Assembly: GCF_025961575.1 (NCBI RefSeq)
Contig: NZ_JAOQNX010000022.1
Span: 26,143-90,142 of the forward strand
DNA: 64,000 nt
Source: Rhodoblastus acidophilus
GTDB lineage: Bacteria > Pseudomonadota > Alphaproteobacteria > Rhizobiales > Beijerinckiaceae
Direction: 5' to 3'
In this document: piece after piece, positions 54,190-62,731 of the stretch
How the letters are laid out: each line of letters opens with the position of its first letter
Position numbering within the stretch: position 1 is the stretch's first letter
Made by a program: the position numbers and the translations under genes
The notes under the pieces: model-generated
Databases searched by the model: none
What the model was told of the DNA's origin: nothing
The model's input: the letters and a program-made list of their open reading frames with translations, nothing else

Positions 54190-55245
54190 TTAGCCGGACT
54201 GGCGGGATGAGAGAAGGAAGCCGACTTTGGCGCGCGCACAGAATTGCCAGGTCAGATCCAGCACGCCGTCGACTTCGAACTCGCCGATCAGCCGCTGCAG
54301 ATCGGTGAAGCGCTGCGTGTTCGGGGTCATGCAGGCGCATGTCACGCGCAAATAGCGTTCGGCGATGGCTAAAATCGGATCCTTGGCCTCGTCCTCGTCG
54401 ACCAGATCCTCGACGCGGGTCAGGCCGCCGCAGCCTTCCTGGCAGACCACGACCGCGCCGCAGGATTCGACCAGCTCCATCACCTTGTTGCAGCCGAGGC
54501 TCGCGCCAAGCCCGGTCCAGAGGACGCGCGGCCGATCGTCGCCGCAAGCGGCGGTCTTTTCGCCGATGGCGCGGTCGAGCTCGTCGCGAAAACGCGTGAG
54601 CGCGGCGATATGGGCGTCGACATCGACGAAATTTTCCAGCTTGGTCATGATGTTCACGAAGTCGACGCCCATGATCGGCGTCGGCAGGGCGTTGCGGCGA
54701 TAGTGCAGGTCGCGCCGCAAACGCCGCACCTGGTTCCATTTGCGGATGGCGTCGCGCAGGGCGTCTTCGGTGATTGTGACCTTGAGCTGCTGTTCGATGA
54801 AGCGCCGGCTTTTTTCCACTTCCGCCACCCAGTGCGGCAGCGCGTCCGGGTCTTCGGATTTTTGCGGCAGGTCCATCACCAGCAGCGGTTTTTCGCGCGC
54901 CAAAAGCTCATACATCTTCTTGCGGCCGTCGCAGGTGGCTTCGGCGATGATGCAATCGGCCAGCGGAAAGATCGGGCAGGCGCCGCTGACGGCGCGGCCA
55001 TAGGTCGACTTCACCTTGGGGCAGAGATCGACCGGCAGGGTTTCCTCGGCCTTGGCGATGCCCTCCTGCGTTGTGCCGCACAGGCTGACGGGAATGGCCC
55101 CCGCCGCCAGCGCCAGCTCCACCGGCGAATAGGAGCACAGGGTTCCGACCACCCGCCGCCCGTCCTCCTTGGCCGCGACCAAAGCGGTGGCGAGGTCGCT
55201 GCGGATTTCGTAGATCGAATCCTTGACGTGAAACGGGATGGTCAT
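54190..55245 (-). CDS. Double-cubane/2-hydroxyacyl-CoA dehydratase-like iron-sulfur protein
   Basis: A 351-residue protein of the HgdB/YjiM family. Cysteine-bearing stretches that could bind an [8Fe-9S] double cubane or [4Fe-4S] clusters are VVGTLCSYSPVELALAAGA, IPVSLCG and VDLCPKVKSTYGRAV, followed by AEATCDGRKKMYE. The C-terminal half has RVLWTGLGASLGCNKV. It is a single-subunit form, not a two-subunit dehydratase, which points to the double-cubane reductase group that accepts electrons from an ATP-dependent activator. The start overlaps the activator gene (ATGA), so the two are translationally coupled. Substrate unknown. Confidence 0.82.
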   Translation of the reverse strand: MTIPFHVKDSIYEIRSDLATALVAAKEDGRRVVGTLCSYSPVELALAAGAIPVSLCGTTQEGIAKAEETLPVDLCPKVKSTYGRAVSGACPIFPLADCIIAEATCDGRKKMYELLAREKPLLVMDLPQKSEDPDALPHWVAEVEKSRRFIEQQLKVTITEDALRDAIRKWNQVRRLRRDLHYRRNALPTPIMGVDFVNIMTKLENFVDVDAHIAALTRFRDELDRAIGEKTAACGDDRPRVLWTGLGASLGCNKVMELVESCGAVVVCQEGCGGLTRVEDLVDEDEAKDPILAIAERYLRVTCACMTPNTQRFTDLQRLIGEFEVDGVLDLTWQFCARAKVGFLLSSRQSG

Positions 55246-56030
55246 GCGAGCTCCTTGGCGGCTTCCTGGGCCACTTCCTGGGCGATGAGGGCCGCGCCAA
55301 GCGCGCCGACGATTTGCGGATCGGTTTTGAAACTGACGAGATCGACCCCCAGCGTTTCGGCCAGGGCTTTCCGCAAGCCCGCGTTTTTGGCGGCGCCGCC
55401 GACGAACGCCACCTGAGCCTTGACGCCGACGCCGCGCGCGAGATTGGCGACGCGGCGGGCCAGCGCCAAAAGCACGCCGGCGGCGACATCCTCCTTTTCA
55501 AAACCCTGCGACAGCAGCGAGATCACTTCGGATTCGGCGAAGACGGCGCACATGCTGTTAATCGTGCATGGTTTTGTCGCCCGCCCGCCCATGTCCGCGA
55601 GGCCGTCGACTTCGGCCTCGAGCACGCGCGCGACGCCTTCCATAAAACGGCCGGTTCCGGCGGCGCAGCGGTCGTTCATGGCGAAATCGAGCATGGCGCC
55701 GTCTTCGTCGATGCGGATCGCCTTGCTGTCCTGGCCGCCAATGTCGATCACCGTGCGCACGTTGGGATTGAGAAAATGCGCGCCGCGTCCGTGGCAGCTC
55801 AATTCGGTCACGGTGCGGTCGACGCCGGTCAGCGACACGCGCCCGTAGCCGGTGGCGACGATCGCCTTGGCTCTTTGCGCGCCGGCCTCGGCCAGTATGC
55901 GCGCGATCAGCGTTTCGGCGGTGGTTTTGGGCGCCGCCCCCGTGTCGACGACGCGATGGGCGATGACGCCCGCCTCACCCATCAGCACCGCCTTGCAGGC
56001 GCGCGAGCCGACATCAATGCCCAGAAACAT
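55242..56030 (-). CDS. ATP-dependent activator of the double-cubane protein (HgdC/YjiL-like)
   Basis: A 262-residue ASKHA-fold ATPase. ATP motifs are FLGIDVGSRACKAVLM, VIDIGGQDSKAIR and AFVGGAAKNAGL; the two [4Fe-4S] ligands of the family lie in NDRCAAGTGRFME (Cys122) and INSMCAVFAESEVISL (Cys161). The homologous HgdC donates low-potential electrons with ATP hydrolysis to the dehydratase. AGGAGC precedes the ATG at 56030. Its gene sits between nifS and the double-cubane gene and overlaps both, indicating an operon for making and firing Fe-S reductases. Confidence 0.87.
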   Translation of the reverse strand: MFLGIDVGSRACKAVLMGEAGVIAHRVVDTGAAPKTTAETLIARILAEAGAQRAKAIVATGYGRVSLTGVDRTVTELSCHGRGAHFLNPNVRTVIDIGGQDSKAIRIDEDGAMLDFAMNDRCAAGTGRFMEGVARVLEAEVDGLADMGGRATKPCTINSMCAVFAESEVISLLSQGFEKEDVAAGVLLALARRVANLARGVGVKAQVAFVGGAAKNAGLRKALAETLGVDLVSFKTDPQIVGALGAALIAQEVAQEAAKELA

Positions 56031-57222
56031 GTTTTGCTCCTGAAACAGGTTTTGTTCCTGCGCGCATTTGCGCGACGATTTGGGGAACGACGGCGATGAC
56101 ATGGTCGATCTCCGTTTCCGTGGTGGCGCGCGACAGCGAGAAGCGCACCACACCGCGCGCAAATTTTTGGGGCACGCCCAGCGCCCGCAGCACGTGCGAG
56201 GGCTCCAGCGTCCCGGAGGAACAGGCTGAGCCGGACGAGGCGGCGATTCCGGCCTGGTCGAGGCACGGCAACAACAGCTCGCTCGCCACACCGGCAAAGG
56301 CGATGGCGGAGGTGTTCGGCAGGCGCGGCGCGCCGGCCCCGATCACGAGACTGTCGGGAACAGCGAGAAGCGCGCGTTCAAGGCGATCGCGCAGCCGCTC
56401 CATCCGCGCGCCATCCTCAGTGAAATGCGCGGCCGCCAGCTCCGCCGCCTTGCCGAGCCCGACAATGCCCGGGGTGTTCTCGGTGCCGGCGCGCCGACCG
56501 TTTTCCTGGCGCCCGCCGCGCAACAGCGGACGAAAGCGCGCGCCGCGGCGCAGATAAAGCGCGCCGATTCCCTTGGGCGCGAAAAACTTGTGGCCGGACA
56601 GCGACAGCATGTCGATGGCGCTGTCCTTCAGCGAGATCGGGATTTTTCCGACCGCCTGCACCGCATCGGTGTGGAACAGAATTCCGCGCTCCCGCGCCAT
56701 TTCCGCCATGCGCGCGACCGGCAGCAGATGGCCGGTCTCATTGTTGGCCCACATCGCCGAGACCAGCGCGACGCGCGGGGTCAGCAGGTTTTGGAACGCG
56801 TCGAGATCGAGGCCGCCTTGCGGGTCGACCGGCAGGATCTGAACGTCATACCCGTCCTTGCGCAATTGTTCGCAGGGCGCGCGCACCGCGGGATGTTCGA
56901 GTGCGGTGATGATGATCCTGTCGCGATCCGGTTGCGCCTTCACTGCGGACGAAATGGCCGTCGCGTCGGCTTCGGTTCCGCCGGAGGTGAAAATGATTTC
57001 GTCGTCATGTTCGGCGCCGATCAGCGCCTGCACTTTTTGGCGCGCGGCCTTGATCGCCTGGAGCACGTCGCGGCCGAAGCGATGGCCCGAGGAGGCGTTG
57101 CCGAATTGCGTCAGGAGGAACGGCAGCATGGCCTCGACCACCTCCGGCGCCGCCGGCGTGGTCGCGTTGGCGTCGAGATAGACGCATTCGGACATCTCCC
57201 AAGGCGACGCGTGCGACGTCAT
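56014..57222 (-). CDS. nifS: Cysteine desulfurase, NifS/IscS type
   Basis: A 402-residue PLP enzyme that supplies sulfur for Fe-S cluster assembly. Family features are VYLDANATTPAAPEV, SLSGHKFFAPKG (PLP Lys) and the catalytic Cys loop SSGSACSSGTLEPSHVLRALG. It is a class I (NifS/IscS) enzyme, in contrast to the degraded class II remnant upstream. GGAGAG precedes the ATG at 57222. Operon order nifS - activator - double-cubane protein suggests a dedicated sulfur supply for these clusters. It may also support the two FdhF proteins. Confidence 0.92.
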   Translation of the reverse strand: MTSHASPWEMSECVYLDANATTPAAPEVVEAMLPFLLTQFGNASSGHRFGRDVLQAIKAARQKVQALIGAEHDDEIIFTSGGTEADATAISSAVKAQPDRDRIIITALEHPAVRAPCEQLRKDGYDVQILPVDPQGGLDLDAFQNLLTPRVALVSAMWANNETGHLLPVARMAEMARERGILFHTDAVQAVGKIPISLKDSAIDMLSLSGHKFFAPKGIGALYLRRGARFRPLLRGGRQENGRRAGTENTPGIVGLGKAAELAAAHFTEDGARMERLRDRLERALLAVPDSLVIGAGAPRLPNTSAIAFAGVASELLLPCLDQAGIAASSGSACSSGTLEPSHVLRALGVPQKFARGVVRFSLSRATTETEIDHVIAVVPQIVAQMRAGTKPVSGAKHVSGH

Positions 57223-57361
57223 CGTTCTCTCCAAAACGCGCCACAAGCGGCGCGCGGTATCGCCTCACGACTTAGTATAGCCCCACAGAACAAATCCAAA
57301 TATTTTTCCAAAATAACATGCTATTTGTAATCTTTATCACGTGATTTACAAAACAAAACGA

Positions 57362-57375
57362 TTGATATGCATCAA
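57362..57375. promoter_or_regulatory. Perfect FNR/FixK/Anr-type box between nifS and the ABC transporter operon
   Basis: TTGATATGCATCAA fits TTGAT-N4-ATCAA completely. It lies in a 280-base AT-rich gap, 140 bases from the nifS start and 128 bases from the binding-protein start. It implies anaerobic co-expression of the two divergent operons of the corrinoid cluster. Confidence 0.8.
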
Positions 57376-57502
57376 TATATGCAAAACGTTATCACGTAAT
57401 ATGAATTCTATATTATAATTATTGTTGCGATACACGCAAAATACAGGCATGAATGCGCCGAGATCACGCCAAAAGGCCTGCTGTGGAGCAAAGGAGCCCG
57501 CG

Positions 57503-58543
57503 ATGAAAAGAAGAGACTTTTTGTCCATGTGTCTGGCGGCGCCGCTCCTTTCCGCGCTGCCGGCGCGCGCGGCGGGGGAGAAAACCCGGATCAGGCTGGC
57601 GGCCCAGGCGACCTCGGGCCAGGTGTTCCAATATCTCGCCAAGGCCAAGGGCTATCTCGACGACGAGGGCGTCGAGGTCGAAATGGTCTATATCAACAAT
57701 GGCGTCGACGCCTTTTCGGCGCTGAGTTCCGGCAAGGTCGACGTCATCTCGACCTATGGCACCGGCGGGCCGCTGATCCAGATCGCCAACGGCCAGCGCT
57801 TCACCATTTTCGGCGGCTACATGATCACCGGCGCGACCCCGGTGTTCGCCTTGCCCGGCACGGAATACAAGGGCGTCGAGTCGTTGCGCGGGAAAAAAAT
57901 CGCCATCATGCGCGGCGGCACGCCGGACATCGTGCTCAAGGGCATTCTGCACGACACCGGGATGGACGTTTCGAAAGACGTCACCTTCGTCGAGATCAAG
58001 CGCAACCAGGATGTGATGGAGGCGGTGCGCGGCGGCATCTGCCATTTTGGCGCTGTTTCCACCGGCTTCGAGCCGCAGATCAAGGACTCCGGCATGCAGG
58101 TGGTCATGTGGCCCGACGAGCTCTGGCCCGCCCATTCCTGCTGCCGCATGTTGTCGCGCAGCGACTGGCTCGACGCCAACCAGGACGGCCTGACCCGGCT
58201 CCTGCGCGCCTATCTGCGCGCCGAGCGCGACATGCGCGCCCCCGGCGGCATGGAGCAGGTGGTCGCGCTGACCATGAAAGAGCTGGACATGCCGGAACAG
58301 CTGGTGCGCAGTTTTGTCCAGAGCCCGCATCTGACCTACGAGACCGATCCGTCCAAAAAGGCCGTGGTCACCATGTGGAACAAGATGCAGTCGTTCGGCT
58401 ACATCAAGGACCCCCATATCGACATCAACGACCACATCAACGTGTCCGTCTACAAGGCCGCGCTCGACGCCTTGCTGGCGCGCTATCCCAGCGACGCCTT
58501 CTTCGGCGAGAAGCTCAAGGCGTTCAACACCGTCGACGTCTGA
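57503..58543 (+). CDS. ABC importer substrate-binding protein (SsuA/NMT1-like)
   Basis: A 346-residue periplasmic binding protein with a twin-arginine-type signal (KRRDFLSMCLAAPLLSALPARA). Family marks are IRLAAQATSGQVFQYLAKAKGYLDDEGVEV near the start (residues about 29-60) and VESLRGKKIAIMRGGTPDIVL in the middle. This is the sulfonate/nitrate/taurine-type or pyrimidine-precursor (NMT1) binding fold. AAAGGAG precedes the ATG at 57503. It is the first gene of an operon with a permease, an ATPase and corrinoid/UroD-family methyltransferases, so the imported compound is probably the methyl donor. Substrate unknown. Confidence 0.85.
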   Translation: MKRRDFLSMCLAAPLLSALPARAAGEKTRIRLAAQATSGQVFQYLAKAKGYLDDEGVEVEMVYINNGVDAFSALSSGKVDVISTYGTGGPLIQIANGQRFTIFGGYMITGATPVFALPGTEYKGVESLRGKKIAIMRGGTPDIVLKGILHDTGMDVSKDVTFVEIKRNQDVMEAVRGGICHFGAVSTGFEPQIKDSGMQVVMWPDELWPAHSCCRMLSRSDWLDANQDGLTRLLRAYLRAERDMRAPGGMEQVVALTMKELDMPEQLVRSFVQSPHLTYETDPSKKAVVTMWNKMQSFGYIKDPHIDINDHINVSVYKAALDALLARYPSDAFFGEKLKAFNTVDV

Positions 58544-58563
58544 CGCGCGCGCGGGAGGGCCGG

Positions 58564-59316
58564 GTGAAAATCGCCAAAAACCTCGGCGTCTGGCTGATCG
58601 GGTTCGGTCTGGTCGGCGGCTACTGGCTGCTGACCGACGGGCTCCATGTGCTCGACCCCTTCCTGTTCGCCGGGCCGAGCCGGATTTCGCCGGCCTTCAT
58701 GAAATCGCTCGGCAAGCTCGGCGAGGGCTTTGTCAGTTCGCTGGCCCTGCTGGCGCCGGCCTATGCGCTGGCGGTGATGCTCGGGATCGGCTTCGGCGTG
58801 CTGATCGGCCTCGCCGCGCCGCTTCGGCGCATTGTCACGCCCTATATCAACGCCTTCAGCGCCGTCCCCGTGACGCTGCTCACCCCCTTCGCCATCCACA
58901 TCTTCTCCAGCTTTTACACGGCTTCCGTGTTCGTCATTTTTCTCGGCGCCTTCTGGCCGATTCTCGGCTCGACCATTGCGGGGGTGACGACCATCGACCG
59001 GCGCTATCTCGAAAGCGCGGCGACGCTGGAAATCGGCGGCGTCGAAAAAATGTTCCGGGTCGTGCTGCCCGCAGCGGCGCCGACCATATTGGCGGGCTGC
59101 TCCATCGCCTTGAAATTCGCCTTCATCCTGCTGACCGTCGCCGAAATGTTCGGGACCACTTCGGGCATGGGCTATTTCGTCCAGTACTATTCGGATTTCG
59201 CCAAATTCGACTTCGTCATCGCCGGCTTCCTGTTCATGGCGGCCATTCTGATGGCGGTCATGGCGCTGTTCGAAACGTTCCGGCGGCGCATGGTCGCCTG
59301 GACCCTGAACGGCTGA
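58564..59316 (+). CDS. ABC importer permease (SsuC/TauC-like)
   Basis: A 250-residue permease with about six membrane helices and the binding-protein-dependent transport motif EAA-like region around YLESAATLEIGGVEKMFRVVLPAAAPTILAG (given here as its position, about 153-183). The GTG at 58564 follows GGGAGGG and lies 20 bases after the binding-protein gene. It forms the membrane part of the importer with the ATPase at 60419; a methyltransferase-like gene is inserted between them, indicating co-evolution of uptake and metabolism. Confidence 0.88.
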   Translation: MKIAKNLGVWLIGFGLVGGYWLLTDGLHVLDPFLFAGPSRISPAFMKSLGKLGEGFVSSLALLAPAYALAVMLGIGFGVLIGLAAPLRRIVTPYINAFSAVPVTLLTPFAIHIFSSFYTASVFVIFLGAFWPILGSTIAGVTTIDRRYLESAATLEIGGVEKMFRVVLPAAAPTILAGCSIALKFAFILLTVAEMFGTTSGMGYFVQYYSDFAKFDFVIAGFLFMAAILMAVMALFETFRRRMVAWTLNG

Positions 59317-59327
59317 GGAGGGAAAGC

Positions 59328-60404
59328 ATGACTCCGCTGCAACGCGCCGCCGCCATCGCCCGGGGAGAGCAAGCCGACCGCTTGCCCTGCAATCCCAATA
59401 TCGCCAATGGCGCCGCGCGGATTTTCGGCTGCCGCATTTCGCAATTCAACACCGACGCGCGCGTGCTTGCCGATGCGCAGATCGCCACCTATCGCCGCTT
59501 CGGCTCTGATGGCGTGCGCATCTTCACCGATCTGTTCGTCTGGGCGGAAGCCATGGGCGCCAAGGTGAAGGCGCCTGAGGATCACACCGTCGATCTCGCC
59601 GCGCCGGCCGCCCAAAACGTCGCCGACATCGACCGGCTGCGCCCCGCCGATCCGCGCAAGGACGGGCGCCTGCCCATTCATCTGCGCGCCATGGATCATC
59701 TGCTCGACGCCATCGGCGCCGAAGTCGGCTGTTCCGCCGGCCTGGTCGGTCCGTTCACCAACGCCTTCTTTCTTTATGGCGTCGATGAATCCTTTCGCCT
59801 GATGCGCAAGAACCCGCGCGCCTTCCACCAGCTCTGCGCGCTGTCGCTGGAAACCTGCCTCGCCTATGCCGGCGCCGCCATCGAGAAGGGGCTGACGCCG
59901 ACGATTTCCGAACCGATGTCGTCGTGTTCGGTGGTGAGCCCGGCGGTGTTTCGCGAATTCTCGCTGCCCTATCTGAAACAATTGGTCGCCTTCATCCGCG
60001 ACGCCGGCCGCGCGCCGGTCATGCACATTTGCGGTGCGACCGACCGGATCTGGACCGACATCGCCGATCTCGGCGTCGCCGGCTTCAGCGTCGACAATGT
60101 CGTCGATTTGCGCGCCTGCTGCCAGACCATCGGCGCGAAAACCAAGATTTTGGGCAATGTCGATCCGGCCGGCGTGATGTTCGCGGGCACGGTCGAAGAT
60201 GTCCGGCGCAAGACGCTGGACTGCATCCTCGCCGGCCACGACTCGCCCAAAGGTTTTGTCGTCATGTCCGGCTGCAGCCTGCCGGTGGAGACGCCGGCCG
60301 AAAACATCGACGCCATGATGCAGACCGTCGCGGAGGTCGGCTATCCCGTTCGCCGCGAAAGGGTCCTGGATTTGCTGGACCGCCTTGAATTGGCGCCGGC
60401 CTGA
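59328..60404 (+). CDS. UroD/MtaA-family methyltransferase-like protein 1
   Basis: A 358-residue (beta/alpha)8 protein of the uroporphyrinogen decarboxylase superfamily, of the MtaA/MtbA methyltransferase branch. The zinc-binding set His233-x-Cys235 (MHICGATDRI) and Cys316 (VVMSGCSLP) is as in methylcobamide:CoM methyltransferases; Arg residues for decarboxylation of uroporphyrinogen are not evident. It is 12 bases downstream of the permease gene and upstream of the ATPase gene. It may take a methyl group from an imported substrate to the corrinoid protein, or from it to an acceptor. Which of the two is not decidable. Confidence 0.82.
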   Translation: MTPLQRAAAIARGEQADRLPCNPNIANGAARIFGCRISQFNTDARVLADAQIATYRRFGSDGVRIFTDLFVWAEAMGAKVKAPEDHTVDLAAPAAQNVADIDRLRPADPRKDGRLPIHLRAMDHLLDAIGAEVGCSAGLVGPFTNAFFLYGVDESFRLMRKNPRAFHQLCALSLETCLAYAGAAIEKGLTPTISEPMSSCSVVSPAVFREFSLPYLKQLVAFIRDAGRAPVMHICGATDRIWTDIADLGVAGFSVDNVVDLRACCQTIGAKTKILGNVDPAGVMFAGTVEDVRRKTLDCILAGHDSPKGFVVMSGCSLPVETPAENIDAMMQTVAEVGYPVRRERVLDLLDRLELAPA

Positions 60405-60418
60405 CCGGGAGCGCCGCC

Positions 60419-61234
60419 ATGCTGAACGTCGCCGTTGCAAACCTGAGCTTCGCCTATGATGAGACGCCGATCCTCGCGGGCGTCGACATGCAGGTCGAGG
60501 CGGGATCGTTCGTCTGCCTGCTCGGGCAATCCGGCTGCGGCAAGAGCACGCTGTTGCGTCTGCTTGCCGGCCTGGAAAAGCCGAGCGCGGGGCAAATTCG
60601 CGTCGAGGGGCGCCCGATCGCCGGCCCCGGCCTGGAGCGCGGCGTGGTGTTCCAGGATTACGGGCTGTTTCCGTGGATGAGCGCCAGCGAAAACATCGCC
60701 ATCGCCCTGAAGCAGAAATTCAAGACCCTCAACGCGGCCGAGCGCCGCGCCCTGGCGCGCGAGCGGCTGGCGGAAGTGGAGCTTCCCTCCGCCAGTTTCG
60801 ACAAATTCCCCGGCCAGCTCTCCGGCGGCATGCGCCAGCGCTGCGCCATCGCCCGCGCCTTCGCCATCGATCCGCCGATCCTGCTGATGGACGAGCCGTT
60901 TGCGGCGCTCGACGCCGTCACCCGCGCCCGCCTGCAAGAGCTGGTGATCGCGCTGTGGCGCAAGGACGCGCGGCGGCGCAAAACTGTTTTCTTCGTCACC
61001 CACGACGTCGACGAGGCGCTGACGCTGGCCACCGACATTTATGTCCTGGGCCAGTCGCCGGGGCGCATCGTCCACCGCCACAGTTTTGGCCGCGACAAGG
61101 TTTTGGGACGCGACGCGTTTCGCGGCGACCCCGGCCTGTTCGCGTTGCGCAGCCAGCTGATCGGGATCATCAACGAGGAGGTCTCGGCCTTCCGAATCCT
61201 CGACGGCGGTTTGGCCCGCGAGGCCGCGGAATGA
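60419..61234 (+). CDS. ABC importer ATPase (SsuB/TauB-like)
   Basis: A 271-residue ATPase. Walker A is LLGQSGCGKSTLLRLL, the Q-loop is VVFQDYGLFPWMSA, the signature is GQLSGGMRQRCAIARA, Walker B is ILLMDEPFAALDAVTR and the switch His lies in FFVTHDVDEA. It powers the importer with the permease and binding protein at 57503-59316. Its stop overlaps the next gene by ATGA. It is typical of the nitrate/sulfonate/taurine-type group; the substrate class is inferred from the binding protein. Confidence 0.92.
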   Translation: MLNVAVANLSFAYDETPILAGVDMQVEAGSFVCLLGQSGCGKSTLLRLLAGLEKPSAGQIRVEGRPIAGPGLERGVVFQDYGLFPWMSASENIAIALKQKFKTLNAAERRALARERLAEVELPSASFDKFPGQLSGGMRQRCAIARAFAIDPPILLMDEPFAALDAVTRARLQELVIALWRKDARRRKTVFFVTHDVDEALTLATDIYVLGQSPGRIVHRHSFGRDKVLGRDAFRGDPGLFALRSQLIGIINEEVSAFRILDGGLAREAAE

Positions 61235-62034
61235 GGGAGGAACCCGCCTGCGGCCATCTCGACGCCGCCCGCATCGACGAAGACCTCGCCGCAGCCTGCG
61301 GCTGCGCGCTGCCCGACGCCCATCGCGACGCCGCCGCTTTGGCGCGGCTGGCGGTCGGCCTGCGGCGTCAAAACCAGGCGCGGTTTTGCAGCCTGCCGTT
61401 TTGCTGCACCGTCGAGGCGGAGGCTTTGGGCGGCGCCATCACGCTGGGCGACGCCACCGCCGGCCCAAGGGCGCTTCACCCGGTCTGCGCCTCGTTGCGC
61501 GAGATTTTGAGCCTCCCGCGCATAAATTTTGCCGAAGGGCGCATCGCCGAAGTCTTGCACGCCTGCGCTTTGTTGGACGCGCAGGGCGAAAAGGTCGCCC
61601 TGGAAATCTGCGGTCCGATCACGATTCTCGCCGGCCTGATCGACCTGACCGTTTTGTTCCGCGACTGGCGCCGCGACGAATGTTTGATGCGCGAGGTTTT
61701 GGGCCGGCTGACGGACGAGCTTTGCGCCTATGCGCTGGCGGCGGCGCAGGCTGGAGTCGCGGCTTTGTCCTACGCCGATCCCGTCGGCGTCATGTCCATC
61801 CTTGGCGCGCCCCGCTTCGAATGTCTGGCCGACGCCCATATCCTTCCCTTGCTGCGCCAACTCGAAGGCGGCCTCGACATCCCCGTCCATGTCTGTCCAA
61901 AGACCGCGCACGCCCTGGTCGCCACCGGGCGCGGGTTCTGGCGCGAGTCCGCCGCCCCGCGGCGGACCGGCGACATCTGCTTCAAGAGCCGGCGGGCGGC
62001 GGCCGGCGCGACCAAGGAACTCGCGCTGGCCTGA
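61231..62034 (+). CDS. UroD/MtaA-family protein 2, shortened
   Basis: A 267-residue member of the family, about 70-90 residues shorter than its two neighbours. It keeps FCCTVEAEALGGAI (near-identical to the third protein), LEICGPITILAG and HVC (His220, Cys222), but only about 27 residues separate these from the final Cys250, against about 73-80 in the full-length proteins, so part of the barrel is deleted. It could bind zinc still, but may be non-catalytic or have a regulatory or reduced role. It overlaps the ATPase gene by ATGA and lies before the corrinoid protein gene. Confidence 0.72.
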   Translation: MREEPACGHLDAARIDEDLAAACGCALPDAHRDAAALARLAVGLRRQNQARFCSLPFCCTVEAEALGGAITLGDATAGPRALHPVCASLREILSLPRINFAEGRIAEVLHACALLDAQGEKVALEICGPITILAGLIDLTVLFRDWRRDECLMREVLGRLTDELCAYALAAAQAGVAALSYADPVGVMSILGAPRFECLADAHILPLLRQLEGGLDIPVHVCPKTAHALVATGRGFWRESAAPRRTGDICFKSRRAAAGATKELALA

Positions 62035-62059
62035 CGCCGGCCCAAATCCGGAGGACGAG

Positions 62060-62731
62060 ATGAGCGACAAACAAACCCTGTTGCGGCAGATGTCGGACGG
62101 CGTCGTCAATATGGAGGACACGCAAGTCGTCGAATTGTCGAAAACCTACCTCCGCGAGGGGCATCCGGCGCTCGACGGCATTTTGGGCGGCCTTGTCGAC
62201 GGCATGAACCGGGCGGGCGCGCTCTATGAGCAGGAGGACTATTTCGTCTCCGAATTGCTGTTGTGTTCGGACGCGATGTATGCGGGCCTCGGGGAGCTGC
62301 AGCCGCACCTGCCGGAGTCCGAAAGGAATGCGGAAAAGATCAAGGCGGTCATCGGCGTGGTCGAGGGCGACACCCATGACATCGGCAAGAATCTGGTAAA
62401 AATCATGATGGAGGCCGCCGGGTTCGAAATGCACGACCTCGGCCGCGACGTTCCCGTCGAGGCTTTTGTCGCCAAGGCGAAGGAGGTGGGCGCGTCGCTG
62501 ATCTGCCTGTCGACGCTGATGACCACGACCATGGCCAATATGGGCCGCGTCGTCGCCCTGCTGGAGCGCGAGAACCTGCGCGAAAACGTGCGGGTGATCA
62601 TCGGCGGCGCGCCTGTTTCCACCGCCTTCGCCAAAAAGATCGGCGCCGACGCCTATGCCGAAACCGCCGTGGCCGCTGTCGGCGTCGCCAAGCGCCTCAC
62701 GGCGGCGCGTCTCGAGCGCGCCCATGCTTGA
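62060..62731 (+). CDS. Corrinoid (cobamide-binding) protein, MtaC/MtbC-like
   Basis: A 223-residue protein with an N-terminal helical cap (about 1-90) and a Rossmann-like B12 domain (about 93-210). The cobalt-ligand motif DTHDIG (Asp104, His106, Gly109) is as in methanol and methylamine corrinoid proteins, with further family parts IICLSTLMTTTM-like SLICLSTLMTTTM and VRVIIGGAPVS. GGAGG precedes the ATG at 62060. It should carry the methyl group between the UroD/MtaA-type proteins. It overlaps the third methyltransferase-like gene by 8 bases. Confidence 0.93.
   Translation: MSDKQTLLRQMSDGVVNMEDTQVVELSKTYLREGHPALDGILGGLVDGMNRAGALYEQEDYFVSELLLCSDAMYAGLGELQPHLPESERNAEKIKAVIGVVEGDTHDIGKNLVKIMMEAAGFEMHDLGRDVPVEAFVAKAKEVGASLICLSTLMTTTMANMGRVVALLERENLRENVRVIIGGAPVSTAFAKKIGADAYAETAVAAVGVAKRLTAARLERAHA

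Noticed and set aside
53679..54308. 209-codon plus-strand frame after fdhF-Cys
   Set aside because: Its translation is not protein-like; the region is explained by a decayed SufS-type gene read in other frames.
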